This document shows, piece after piece, positions 15,550 to 23,361 of a stretch of 37,327 nucleotides of DNA. Within the stretch, counting starts at the first letter, position 1. Every line of letters begins with the position of its first letter. The notes beneath the pieces are model-generated. The model searched no databases, was not told the DNA's origin, and saw nothing but the letters and a program-made list of their open reading frames with translations. Position numbers and translations under genes: made by a program. Source of the DNA: Bacillota bacterium (GTDB taxonomy: Bacteria; Bacillota; Clostridia; Oscillospirales; Ruminococcaceae); assembly GCA_023388515.1 (NCBI GenBank), contig JAEWGD010000003.1, forward strand, positions 1 through 37,327, read 5' to 3'.

Positions 15550-16104
15550 TTAATAAGCTAACAGAAAGCGAATAAAAAGTATAAATACTGCTCCACATAA
15601 GCCCAGTATTCCCATAATTAATCCCGATATAGCCATGCCTTTACCTACCTTATGCTTAACTAATGAAACAACAGCAAGCAAAGCACTGATTGTGCCAGTT
15701 ATTAGAACTAATGCAGGAAAAACCCAAGAAAAAATTAATGATATAATACCCAATATCAAAGATGCTACTGCTTTCCCTTCTCCACCACTAGATTTGCTAT
15801 AGCGAACATGTGGATTTTTACTATAATACGGGTTAGCTTGATTATAAGGATTATATGAACCATTCACATTCTGCTGATTGTAAGGATTGTATGAACCATT
15901 CACATTCTGCTGATTGTAAGGATTGTACGAATCATTCACATTCTGCTGATTATAAGGATTATATGAACCATTCGCATTTTGTTGGTTAATTTCATTATTA
16001 TAAGTATTATCTTGCTGGTTATTTACCTCTTGATGACCATCTTGGTTTTGCCAATTATGGCTGTTATCACGACTTACTTCGCCATGAGAGTTAAGTTCAT
16101 CCAT
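15550..16104 (-). CDS. DUF4190 membrane protein with Asn/Gln/Tyr-rich repeat domain
   Basis: A 184-residue protein. The first 45 residues are hydrophilic and Asn/Gln-rich. Next come four tandem 12-residue repeats of the form NQQNVNGSYNPY, then a C-terminal DUF4190 domain with two transmembrane pairs (GEGKAVASLILGI and GKGMAISGLIMGI). The low-complexity head resembles prion-like or sticky segments that may face the cytoplasm. An AAGGGGGAT ribosome binding site precedes the ATG. It is paired with the second DUF4190 gene downstream. The function is unknown. Confidence 0.85.
   Translation of the reverse strand: MDELNSHGEVSRDNSHNWQNQDGHQEVNNQQDNTYNNEINQQNANGSYNPYNQQNVNDSYNPYNQQNVNGSYNPYNQQNVNGSYNPYNQANPYYSKNPHVRYSKSSGGEGKAVASLILGIISLIFSWVFPALVLITGTISALLAVVSLVKHKVGKGMAISGLIMGILGLCGAVFILFIRFLLAY
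15839..15982. repeat. four tandem 36-base repeats in a DUF4190 gene
   Basis: The units lie at 15839-15874, 15875-15910, 15911-15946 and 15947-15982. They keep the reading frame (12 codons each) and differ by a few bases, so the copy number may vary between strains. Confidence 0.9.
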
Positions 16105-16150
16105 AGCTATCCCCCTTATGTCAAAAAATAAAATTTATGATATCAATAGT

Positions 16151-17065
16151 TTATAGCGTTTCTAAATCATAAGGCGTACGTTGATATACACAATAATTTA
16201 GCCAGTTTGAAAACATTAAATTTGCATGACCACTCCATTTAAAGCATGGAGTTTTTTTTACGTCATCATCAGGAAAATAATTACAAGGGATATTAATATC
16301 TATTCCCTTTTCCATATCCCTAAAATATTCATTAGCAAGTGTATTTCTATCATACTCCGAGTGTCCTGTTATAAAATACTGACGTCCATTTTTATTTGCA
16401 ACAATATATACCCCCGCAACATCAGAATAACTAATAACATCCAACTGTGGATTATTATCAATATCTTCACGCTTTATTTCTGTATATCTTGAATGAGGAA
16501 CACAAAACACCTCATCAAAGCCTTTTAAAAGCTGTGAGTTCCTTGTTAATATACTATGCTCAAATATACCAAATATCTTCTTTTCAAGTTTATATTTTTT
16601 TATTCCAAAATGATGATAAAGTGCTGCTTGAGCACCCCAACAAATATGTAGTGTTGAAAATATATTTGTTTTCGACCATTCCATTATTTCACATAGCTCA
16701 TCCCAATAGTCTACTTCCTCAAATTCCAACAACTCAATAGGTGCACCCGTTATAATCAATCCGTCATACTTATTGCACTTAATTTCGCCAAATGTTTTGT
16801 AAAAATTACCAAGATGATTTTGTGGAGTATTCTTTGAAACATGAGAAGTTACATGCATAAGTTCAATATCAACCTGTAACGGAGTATTGCTTAAAAGCCT
16901 GAGCAATTGCGTTTCAGTTTCTATTTTTTTAGGCATTAGATTTAATATAACAATTTTTAGTGGACGAATATCCTGATGCTCTGCTATTTCGGTAGGCATC
17001 ACGAATATATTTTCTTCAATTAATGTTGAATATGCAGGTAATTCCTGTGATATTTTTATTGGCAA
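16151..17065 (-). CDS. metA: homoserine O-acyltransferase MetA, predicted acetyl-CoA type
   Basis: A 304-residue enzyme activating homoserine for methionine synthesis. The catalytic residues line up exactly: Cys142 in TLHICWGAQ, His235 and Glu237 in ITGHSEYD. Residue 111 is Glu (TGAPIE); work on Bacillus MetA links Glu111 to acetyl-CoA use and Gly to succinyl-CoA, so O-acetylhomoserine is the predicted product despite the usual succinyltransferase name. The start is a TTG preceded by AGGAGGTG at 7 bases. No S-box riboswitch or clear separate promoter is seen; the only structure upstream is the hairpin 17102-17132. No other methionine genes are nearby. Confidence 0.93.
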   Translation of the reverse strand: MPIKISQELPAYSTLIEENIFVMPTEIAEHQDIRPLKIVILNLMPKKIETETQLLRLLSNTPLQVDIELMHVTSHVSKNTPQNHLGNFYKTFGEIKCNKYDGLIITGAPIELLEFEEVDYWDELCEIMEWSKTNIFSTLHICWGAQAALYHHFGIKKYKLEKKIFGIFEHSILTRNSQLLKGFDEVFCVPHSRYTEIKREDIDNNPQLDVISYSDVAGVYIVANKNGRQYFITGHSEYDRNTLANEYFRDMEKGIDINIPCNYFPDDDVKKTPCFKWSGHANLMFSNWLNYCVYQRTPYDLETL

Positions 17066-17101
17066 TTTAACACCTCCTAGAATGGTGTATTTTTATAGTT
17101 T

Positions 17102-17132
17102 AATATAGGGCGAAACCATCTCGCCCTATATT
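17102..17132 (-). terminator. hairpin between the OadA-like gene and metA
   Basis: AATATAGGGCGA (17102-17113) pairs perfectly with TCGCCCTATATT (17121-17132) around a 7-base loop. On the minus strand it follows the OadA-like gene, but what comes next is A-rich, so it may be a leaky terminator or attenuator ahead of metA. Confidence 0.65.
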
Positions 17133-17142
17133 AATTTTAAAT

Positions 17143-18540
17143 TTAAACTGGATGAACTTGCTTTTCTATATCAGCATGAGCCCCATCAATACCATACTTT
17201 TTATTTCTGCGTTGTTCAAAAAACTTAACAGCAACTTGCCCAAACTGTGCATAGCTAAGAACATCTTCTTCCTGTTCAATCCACTCTGCACATTCATCAC
17301 GAAGCTTGCTAAGTTCTGGCATTAGTAAGTCAGCAGGACGGCAGTCAATAGGCTTTTCATCGCCAAGAATCTTTTTCCTAAATGCTGAATCAATTGCAAC
17401 AGGAGTTTTTCCGTAATCGCCCTTAACAACGCCTTTAAATTCCTTAGTAACCGTTTTATATCTTTCACCCATAATTATATTGAACACAGCCTGCGTTCCA
17501 ACAATTTGTGATGTAGGAGTTACAAGAGGTGGATAACCTGAATCCTTTCTAACTCTTGGAATTTCCTCAAGAACCTCTGTAAATTGGTCAGCCTTTCCAG
17601 CCTGTTTAAGCTGGGATAAAAGGTTGGACAACATTCCACCAGGAACTTGATAAAGAAGTGCATTAGTGTCAACTGCAAGCATTTGAGGGTCAATAAGCCC
17701 ATTATCAATGTATTTCTTACGCAAGTCCATAAAGTATGCTCTTATCTCATTCAATAAAACCAAATCAAGACCAGTATCATAAGGAGTCCCTTGAAGTGCA
17801 GCTACCATTGATTCAGTTGGGGCATGAGATGTACCAAGTGCAAGTGGTGACATAGCAGTATCTATGATGTCCACGCCAGCCTCAATACCCTTAAGCAGGC
17901 ACATTGATGCAAGCCCAGAAGTATAATGTGTGTGAAGTTGAATTGGAATTTTCACAGCAGACTTCAATGCTTTAACCAATTCTTCTGTTTTGTATGGAGT
18001 AAGCAATGCAGCCATATCCTTTATACAGATAGAATCAGCACCTTCAGCCTCAATCTGTTTTGCATAATTAATATAATACTCATTTGTGAAAACTTCACCT
18101 AATGTATATGAAATTGCAACTTGAGTGTGAGCACCCTCTTTTTTTGCAGCACTAATTGCAGTTTTAAGATTTCTAATGTCATTTAATGCATCAAAAATTC
18201 TAATTATTTCTATACCATTTGAGATGGATTTCTGAACAAAATACTCAACAACATCATCAGCATAGTGACGATACCCAAGCATATTCTGCCCTCTAAAAAG
18301 CATCTGTAATTTAGTGTTAGGCATATATTTTTTTAACGTGCGTAGTCTTTCCCATGGATCTTCATTTAGAAAACGCAAGCACGCATCAAAGGTTGCTCCA
18401 CCCCAACATTCAACTGAATGATATCCAACCTGTTCCATCTTGGGAAGTATTGGTAGCATATCCTCAATAGGCATACGTGTTGCGAGCAAGGATTGATGTG
18501 CATCACGCAAGACTGTTTCTGTAATTTTTACGCTTGACAT
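17143..18540 (-). CDS. oadA: OadA-like carboxyltransferase subunit (oxaloacetate/pyruvate)
   Basis: A 465-residue protein that moves a carboxyl group between oxaloacetate/pyruvate and biotin. It corresponds to the alpha subunit of oxaloacetate decarboxylase without its biotin domain, and to the 5S subunit of transcarboxylase. Motifs are TVLRDAHQSLLATR (metal Asp), CIKDMAALL (modified Lys) and QLHTHYTSG (metal His pair). The biotin domain is on a separate gene just upstream (18-base gap). AAAGGTGG precedes the ATG. No oadB or oadG gene is near. The exact overall reaction depends on the partner at 19056-20420. Confidence 0.9.
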   Translation of the reverse strand: MSSVKITETVLRDAHQSLLATRMPIEDMLPILPKMEQVGYHSVECWGGATFDACLRFLNEDPWERLRTLKKYMPNTKLQMLFRGQNMLGYRHYADDVVEYFVQKSISNGIEIIRIFDALNDIRNLKTAISAAKKEGAHTQVAISYTLGEVFTNEYYINYAKQIEAEGADSICIKDMAALLTPYKTEELVKALKSAVKIPIQLHTHYTSGLASMCLLKGIEAGVDIIDTAMSPLALGTSHAPTESMVAALQGTPYDTGLDLVLLNEIRAYFMDLRKKYIDNGLIDPQMLAVDTNALLYQVPGGMLSNLLSQLKQAGKADQFTEVLEEIPRVRKDSGYPPLVTPTSQIVGTQAVFNIIMGERYKTVTKEFKGVVKGDYGKTPVAIDSAFRKKILGDEKPIDCRPADLLMPELSKLRDECAEWIEQEEDVLSYAQFGQVAVKFFEQRRNKKYGIDGAHADIEKQVHPV

Positions 18541-18558
18541 ATCTTACCACCTTTCTTT

Positions 18559-18966
18559 TTATTGTATCGTTACAAGTGGATCGGATGAGTTAACTGAATC
18601 ACCCTTATTAACTAAAATACTTGTGATCTTTCCATCACATGTAGCAACAATATCATTTTCCATTTTCATAGCCTCAAGAACTACAACTGCCTGTCCTCTT
18701 TTTATCACATCGCCAACAGAAACCTTAACATCAAGAATTATTCCAGGCATTGGAGCATTAATCTTAGTACCCTCTCCTGCTGTTGCAGATGCAACTGGAG
18801 CAGACTCTTTAGCTGGCTCAGGTGCAGATGTAGCTACTTTTGGAGCAACTTGAACTACTGGTGCTGGAGCTGCTACTGGTACAGTGGCAACAGGTGCAAG
18901 CCCATCAACTTCTTCTACAGCTACGTCATAAGCCTTGCCATTAACTGTAACATTAAATCTTTTCAT
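18559..18966 (-). CDS. biotin carboxyl carrier protein
   Basis: A protein of about 135 residues: a short N-terminal domain (MKRFNVTVNGKAYDVAVEEV), an Ala/Pro/Val linker at about residues 23-65, and a biotinyl domain with EAMKMEN in which Lys101 is the biotinylation site. It would carry the carboxyl group between the two flanking carboxyltransferases. The earlier ATG at 18981 overlaps the GGTGG binding site, so 18966 is preferred. The size and position match the 1.3S subunit of transcarboxylase or the gamma-type carrier of decarboxylases. Confidence 0.92.
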   Translation of the reverse strand: MKRFNVTVNGKAYDVAVEEVDGLAPVATVPVAAPAPVVQVAPKVATSAPEPAKESAPVASATAGEGTKINAPMPGIILDVKVSVGDVIKRGQAVVVLEAMKMENDIVATCDGKITSILVNKGDSVNSSDPLVTIQ

Positions 18967-19055
18967 ATTATAAACCACCATTCTTTTAATTTCACTGTCT
19001 ATCTTATATATTTCACTTAAATCATCATCTACTTTGGGTAATAAAACCTTTACAA

Positions 19056-20420
19056 TTATAAAGGCATATTATTATGCTTTTTAGGAAGCTTACTAACTCT
19101 CTTACCCGACAAAATATCCAAAGCACTTATAATCGTAGCTCTTGTATTTTCAGGAGTTATTATTTCATCAACACAATTTAGCTCTGCTGCTGAATTTGCA
19201 GATGCAAGAGTTTTTTCATACTCTTCAGCAAGTTCGTTACGCTTTGCATTCGTATCAGTAGCACCCTTTAGCTTATCATGCCATAAAAATTCCACTGCTG
19301 TAAGAGGTGAAAGAGGTGAAATAACTGCATTCTCCCAAGCATATGTGAAATCAGCACATACATTTTTACCAGCAAGAGCAATAAAAGCCGGTCCAATTGC
19401 CTTACCTGTAATTATAGAAACTTTAACTGTTGTAGCCTCTGCATAACAATTAGCAAGCTTTGTCATATCCTTGATACTTCCTGCAAGTTCGGATTCAGAA
19501 GTTGCCTCAAACCCTTCTGTATCAACAATTGTAAGCACTGGAATTGCAAATGCGTCACAAGTTCTAACGAAACGTGCAAGCTTTGAACAATCATCTGCAT
19601 TTAACTTATCACAAACCTTGTTTGTAGCAGCGATACCAACTGTTGAGCCACCAATTGTAGCAAGAGCGGTATAAGCTGACTTTCCATATTCAGCTGAAAT
19701 CTCAACAACTGAATCAGCATCTGCAACAGCATTAACAATACCAATTAAGTCATTTGAAATTGTTGAATTACTCTCCTCATATTCAAAAAGTGGAGCTCCC
19801 ACAAGATTATTAACTGGCAAAAGATTTAATAGCTCCTTTGCCTTTAAAATTGCAGATTTATCGTCTTCACAAACTATTGACGCAATCCCAGCCTTAGCTG
19901 CAGCATCAGCAGTGCCAACACCGTTTATTTCAGCATCAAACGGAGGCGACATGAAAAATTCGCTATCTTTTGTCATAATTACAAAGTCAGATGAACAAGC
20001 AAGCATAGCCGCACTTCCAGCACAAGTTCCTGCAATAATTGAAACCTGTGGAACAACACCAGAAATTATGGATGAATTATAGAGCATTTCTCCATATGCA
20101 GCAAGCGACTGCACCGTACCGTCCACAAAAGCACCATTTGAGTCATGTATCCCTATAATTGGTGTACCTGTTTTTGCAGCAAGCGAATAAAGCTTTGCTA
20201 TTTTTTCTGCATGAGCCGTTCCAACCGCACCACTATTTATTGCCTTATCCTGTGAAAAAGCATAAACAGGATTTCCATTAACATAACCATAGGCAGAAAC
20301 CACGCTCGTCAAACTATCCTTTTCTTTGGTCAAGGAATTAATTTCAGTATAAGTACCCTCATCAAACAAATAAGATAATCTTAATTTTGCCTGACTTCCT
20401 ACATTTTTATCCGTCATCAT
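19056..20420 (-). CDS. MmdA-like acyl-CoA carboxyltransferase subunit
   Basis: A 454-residue crotonase-fold carboxyltransferase related to methylmalonyl-CoA decarboxylase alpha and the 12S subunit of transcarboxylase. The N-terminal half has the oxyanion-hole type segment GTCAGSAA (residues 131-138) and the C-terminal half a matching GKAIGPAFIALAGK segment followed by ADFTYAWENAVISPL. It is about 50 residues shorter than most MmdA proteins (near 510), with a reduced N-terminus and divergent glycine motifs, so its acyl-CoA substrate is uncertain. It heads a three-gene operon with the biotin carrier and the OadA-like subunit; a good promoter lies upstream (20456-20484). Confidence 0.85.
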   Translation of the reverse strand: MMTDKNVGSQAKLRLSYLFDEGTYTEINSLTKEKDSLTSVVSAYGYVNGNPVYAFSQDKAINSGAVGTAHAEKIAKLYSLAAKTGTPIIGIHDSNGAFVDGTVQSLAAYGEMLYNSSIISGVVPQVSIIAGTCAGSAAMLACSSDFVIMTKDSEFFMSPPFDAEINGVGTADAAAKAGIASIVCEDDKSAILKAKELLNLLPVNNLVGAPLFEYEESNSTISNDLIGIVNAVADADSVVEISAEYGKSAYTALATIGGSTVGIAATNKVCDKLNADDCSKLARFVRTCDAFAIPVLTIVDTEGFEATSESELAGSIKDMTKLANCYAEATTVKVSIITGKAIGPAFIALAGKNVCADFTYAWENAVISPLSPLTAVEFLWHDKLKGATDTNAKRNELAEEYEKTLASANSAAELNCVDEIITPENTRATIISALDILSGKRVSKLPKKHNNMPL

Positions 20421-20455
20421 ACCATCTTTTCCTTCCTAAACAAATATACTATTTA

Positions 20456-20484
20456 ATAATACAATATTTATAAAACTTTTTCAA
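20456..20484 (-). promoter_or_regulatory. sigma-A promoter of the carboxyltransferase operon
   Basis: On the minus strand TTGAAA (20479-20484), a 17-base spacer and TATTAT (20456-20461). It begins four bases past the stop of the preceding gene. Confidence 0.65.
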
Positions 20485-20488
20485 GCAC

Positions 20489-20869
20489 TTAGTCAATTTT
20501 TTTGCAGTTTTTACAACTGTTCATAAAATCATCTATAAAACTCAATGTTTTATTGTCATTTTCAACAAAATTTAATTTTTTTAATTCACTTATTTTATCA
20601 ATATTATCTATTTTAAATACGGCATCATTCACGCCTCTTAAGCAAGCCTTAAACAAAATTGAACGTATAATACCATCGCATAAATCCAAATCTCCACCAT
20701 CATCAAAATCAAAAATTTCGACACATTTACGATTATATGCATAAATACCATACCCTATAACTTCATTCTTATTAAATGCCTCAACAACATGAACTTCACC
20801 ATTTGTTTCAATCCTATTTAAAATATGTGAATACTTCCCTGTATCTTTACATTCAAGAATCTCCAGCAT
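20489..20869 (-). CDS. small hypothetical protein, possibly GNAT-like
   Basis: A 126-residue protein starting MLEILECKDTGKYSHILNRI. The alternation of strands and helices, with a VEAFNKNEVIGYGIYAYN segment, loosely resembles an acetyltransferase (GNAT) fold, but the acetyl-CoA loop is not clear. The C-terminus is Cys/Lys-rich. GAGGTATAGG precedes the ATG. It lies 3 bases behind rluB and is the last gene of the scpA-rluB operon. Confidence 0.6.
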   Translation of the reverse strand: MLEILECKDTGKYSHILNRIETNGEVHVVEAFNKNEVIGYGIYAYNRKCVEIFDFDDGGDLDLCDGIIRSILFKACLRGVNDAVFKIDNIDKISELKKLNFVENDNKTLSFIDDFMNSCKNCKKID

Positions 20870-20872
20870 AAC

Positions 20873-21604
20873 CTATACCTCTTTACCAATTGCATTTCTT
20901 ATTGCTCTTAACTCTTCAGCACTCAACTCACGATATGTGCCTGGTTTTAACATCCCAAGCTTTAATGGACCTAAGCTTACTCTTCTAAGCCTTGCAACCT
21001 CAAGTCCTACTGCCTCACACATCTTTCTTATTTGGCGATTTCTACCCTCTTTTATAGTAATAAGCATTACTACTCTGCCTTCTTGCTTAGTCAATACATT
21101 TACTGTTGCAGGCATAGTCATTCTTCCATCAATCTCCATACCCTTACTTAACTTAATAAGCTGTTCATCGGAAATATCAGGTCTAACAGTAACCCTATAT
21201 GATTTAGAAATATGTTTACTAGGGTGCATAATACTATTTGCAAACTCACCATCATTAGTAAACAAAAGCAAGCCCTCAGAATTTCTGTCAAGCCTACCAA
21301 TTGGATAAACTCGCTCTTTCACTCCATCAAGTAAATCCATAACACATCTTCTATCAAGTTCATCAGATACAGTAGTAACATATCCTCTAGGTTTATTTAG
21401 CATTAAATACACATAATTTTTCTTCTTAGGAATATTAATCCTCTCACCATCAATAGTTATAATATCCTTATGGTCTGCCTTATCTCCAAGCTTTATCGGA
21501 TGTCCATTTAGCTTAACTCTGCCCCTACTCATCAACTCTTCAGCTTTTCTTCTTGAACAGTAACCACTGTCCGCAATAATCTTTTGAATTCTTATCTTTG
21601 CCAC
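20873..21604 (-). CDS. rluB: rRNA pseudouridine synthase RluB/RsuA family
   Basis: A 243-residue enzyme with an N-terminal S4 RNA-binding domain (RIQKIIADSGYCSRRKAEEL) and the RsuA/RluB catalytic domain. The active-site motif GRLDRNSEGLLLFTNDG places the catalytic Asp at residue 106. In Firmicutes this protein modifies 23S rRNA near position 2605 (E. coli numbering) and is usually beside scpAB, as here. The start codon is GTG with AAGGAG at 6 bases. The length is normal. Confidence 0.93.
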   Translation of the reverse strand: MAKIRIQKIIADSGYCSRRKAEELMSRGRVKLNGHPIKLGDKADHKDIITIDGERINIPKKKNYVYLMLNKPRGYVTTVSDELDRRCVMDLLDGVKERVYPIGRLDRNSEGLLLFTNDGEFANSIMHPSKHISKSYRVTVRPDISDEQLIKLSKGMEIDGRMTMPATVNVLTKQEGRVVMLITIKEGRNRQIRKMCEAVGLEVARLRRVSLGPLKLGMLKPGTYRELSAEELRAIRNAIGKEV

Positions 21605-21647
21605 TCAAAACTCCTTAATTTCGGGGCTTAGGCATATATAGTGTACC

Positions 21648-21676
21648 ACTGCATAAATTTACAAAACTTATGCAGT
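21648..21676 (-). terminator. hairpin between dacF and rluB
   Basis: ACTGCATAA (21648-21656) pairs perfectly with TTATGCAGT (21668-21676) around an 11-base loop. There is no strong T-run, so it may act in mRNA processing or stability between the two genes. Confidence 0.4.
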
Positions 21677-21703
21677 ATCACATACTCGCTAAAACAAGTA
21701 ATC

Positions 21704-22849
21704 CTACATTCCCAATACCCTCTTAATTTTACTTAAAAACTTATCAAACTTTTTTTCACTCTGTTTTGGCATATATAACTCTGTTGATTCTAACATATAT
21801 AGTGGAATGTTGTCAATATATTTATCCTCATAGTAAAATTCCAACTTACCAATCTCATCTCCTATTGTGACAGGAGCATAAACAAATGGTGGTAAAATGG
21901 CTTTTGTTGTTATTTTATCATTCTCATCACCAATCATCCCAATAGTAATTGTATCCTCTGTTCCAACAGAAATATTATCCATTTCTGAGCCGACAACATC
22001 TATATTCAGACTTTCTGTTTGCCCAATTACTTTAGGATCAACCATTGAAAAGCCATTATTATACAGATTAATATGGTCTTGCCAATCATTAGAGGCATTC
22101 AATGTTACACATATTAAAGTAACACCATTTCTCTCACAAGCTGAAATCAAACATCTTCCCGCCTCATCTGTAAATCCAGTTTTTACGCCAATAACTCCAG
22201 AATACATTCCTAAAAGCTTATTAGTATTTGTTAACCATCTTTCATATGGAGGATTCCCAAAACTTAACTTTGCATTTTGTTGTGAGCATATTTCCCTAAA
22301 TTTAGGGTTTCTCAACGCTTCCCTTGTAAGCAAAGCCATATCAGCTGCCGATGAACCACTCCCAGCAGCCTCCAATCCAGACGGCGTTACAAAACAGGTT
22401 CTAGTCATGCCTATTTCCTCTGCTCGCTCATTCATAAGCCTTGCAAAATTTTCATAAGTTCCACCAATTTTTATTGCAGTTGCGTTGGCAGCATCATTAC
22501 CAGACGGCAACAACATTCCATAGCACAATGCACGCTTTGTAACAATGTCGCCCTCCGTTAAGCCCATCGTAGAGCCTTCAACCTTAATAGCTTCTGAATC
22601 GACAACAAACTCCTCATCAAGTCCACCACTTTCAAGGCAAAGCAATGTAGTCATGATTTTTGTAGTGCTTGCTACTGAAAGCTTTGTATTAGCATTTTTA
22701 GAAAAAATAACACGCCCCGTTTTTGCCTCTATCACAATACAAGCTTTCGCCGATACAGAAATCCCTTGATTACCTTCTGCCATAACTGTAAAATTAAAAG
22801 TAAACACACACATTACCAATGAAACAAAAACACAAAACAACTTTTTCAT
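21704..22849 (-). CDS. dacF: D-alanyl-D-alanine carboxypeptidase (DacF/DacB type)
   Basis: A 381-residue secreted penicillin-binding protein that trims the terminal D-Ala from peptidoglycan stem peptides. The signal peptide (residues 1-25) ends at VMAEG. The serine-peptidase motifs are STTK (Ser61-Lys64), SGN (116-118) and KTG (223-225), all intact, followed by a beta-rich C-terminal PBP5-like domain and a short amphipathic tail. The ATG at 22861 lies in the ribosome binding sequence TGGAGG, so the ATG at 22849 is used. The neighbouring gerW and the operon suggest a role in sporulation cortex or cell wall. Confidence 0.93.
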   Translation of the reverse strand: MKKLFCVFVSLVMCVFTFNFTVMAEGNQGISVSAKACIVIEAKTGRVIFSKNANTKLSVASTTKIMTTLLCLESGGLDEEFVVDSEAIKVEGSTMGLTEGDIVTKRALCYGMLLPSGNDAANATAIKIGGTYENFARLMNERAEEIGMTRTCFVTPSGLEAAGSGSSAADMALLTREALRNPKFREICSQQNAKLSFGNPPYERWLTNTNKLLGMYSGVIGVKTGFTDEAGRCLISACERNGVTLICVTLNASNDWQDHINLYNNGFSMVDPKVIGQTESLNIDVVGSEMDNISVGTEDTITIGMIGDENDKITTKAILPPFVYAPVTIGDEIGKLEFYYEDKYIDNIPLYMLESTELYMPKQSEKKFDKFLSKIKRVLGM

Positions 22850-22855
22850 AAGTAC

Positions 22856-22890
22856 CTCCATAAAATATAATAATATTATATTTTATGGAG
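22856..22890 (-). promoter_or_regulatory. 17-bp perfect palindrome covering the dacF ribosome binding site
   Basis: CTCCATAAAATATAATA (22856-22872) is followed by one A and then its exact complement (22874-22890). On the dacF transcript the arm contains TGGAG of the ribosome binding site, so the hairpin would hide it. It lies in the 58-base gap between gerW and dacF and has no U-run. Confidence 0.8.
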
Positions 22891-22907
22891 CAAGCATGGA
22901 TTTTAGC

Positions 22908-23300
22908 CTACTTTTTTTCATGGTTGTCAGATTTTTTTGAACTTCCCAACATATCTGAAACTTTATCCACTACATCTGGAATAAGATTAATGATTGCATT
23001 CTGTGAACTTGCATTCATAGAAACCTGTAAAAGCTTCGCCTCACCGTTGATTATAACCAAAAAAGCAATAGGTTGAATTGATACTCCAGCACCAGTACCA
23101 CCACCAAATAAATCCTTCTCAACCTTAGCTGGCAAATCCGAACCACCTGATGCAAAACCAAATGATACCTTTGAAATTGGAATAATAGTTGTCCCATCTG
23201 CGAGAACAATCGGCTCACCAACGATAGTATTGACGTCCACCATTTCCTTGATTTTCTCCATTGTTACGCCCATCATATCTTTAATTGGATGATCACTCAT
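22908..23300 (-). CDS. gerW: GerW/YtfJ-family spore protein
   Basis: A 130-residue protein matching YtfJ (GerW): MSDHPIKDMMGVTMEKIKEM, the Gly-rich middle with FGFASGGSDLP and GGGTGAGVSIQPIAFLVI. In Bacillus it is made in the forespore under sigma-F and is needed for normal germination. There is no membrane segment. AAGGAG lies 6-7 bases before the ATG. The conserved placement between a DUF2953 protein (YtfI-like) and dacF supports the call. The C-terminus (SSKKSDNHEKK) is a disordered charged tail. Confidence 0.93.
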   Translation of the reverse strand: MSDHPIKDMMGVTMEKIKEMVDVNTIVGEPIVLADGTTIIPISKVSFGFASGGSDLPAKVEKDLFGGGTGAGVSIQPIAFLVIINGEAKLLQVSMNASSQNAIINLIPDVVDKVSDMLGSSKKSDNHEKK

Positions 23301-23361
23301 AAATAACTCCTTTTCTTATTCAAAAAAATCACAACAAACCCTGCATAATAGGTATTTGAAA

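Noticed and set aside
17066..17142. Possible S-box (SAM) riboswitch before metA
   Set aside because: The gap is only 77 bases and holds a simple hairpin; none of the S-box helices can be fitted.
18967..19055. Missing OadG/delta subunit between the carrier and MmdA-like genes
   Set aside because: The gap is under 90 bases and has no open frame with a membrane helix.
21897..22457. Plus-strand 186-codon open frame
   Set aside because: It is antisense to the well-supported dacF gene and has no binding site or recognisable motif.
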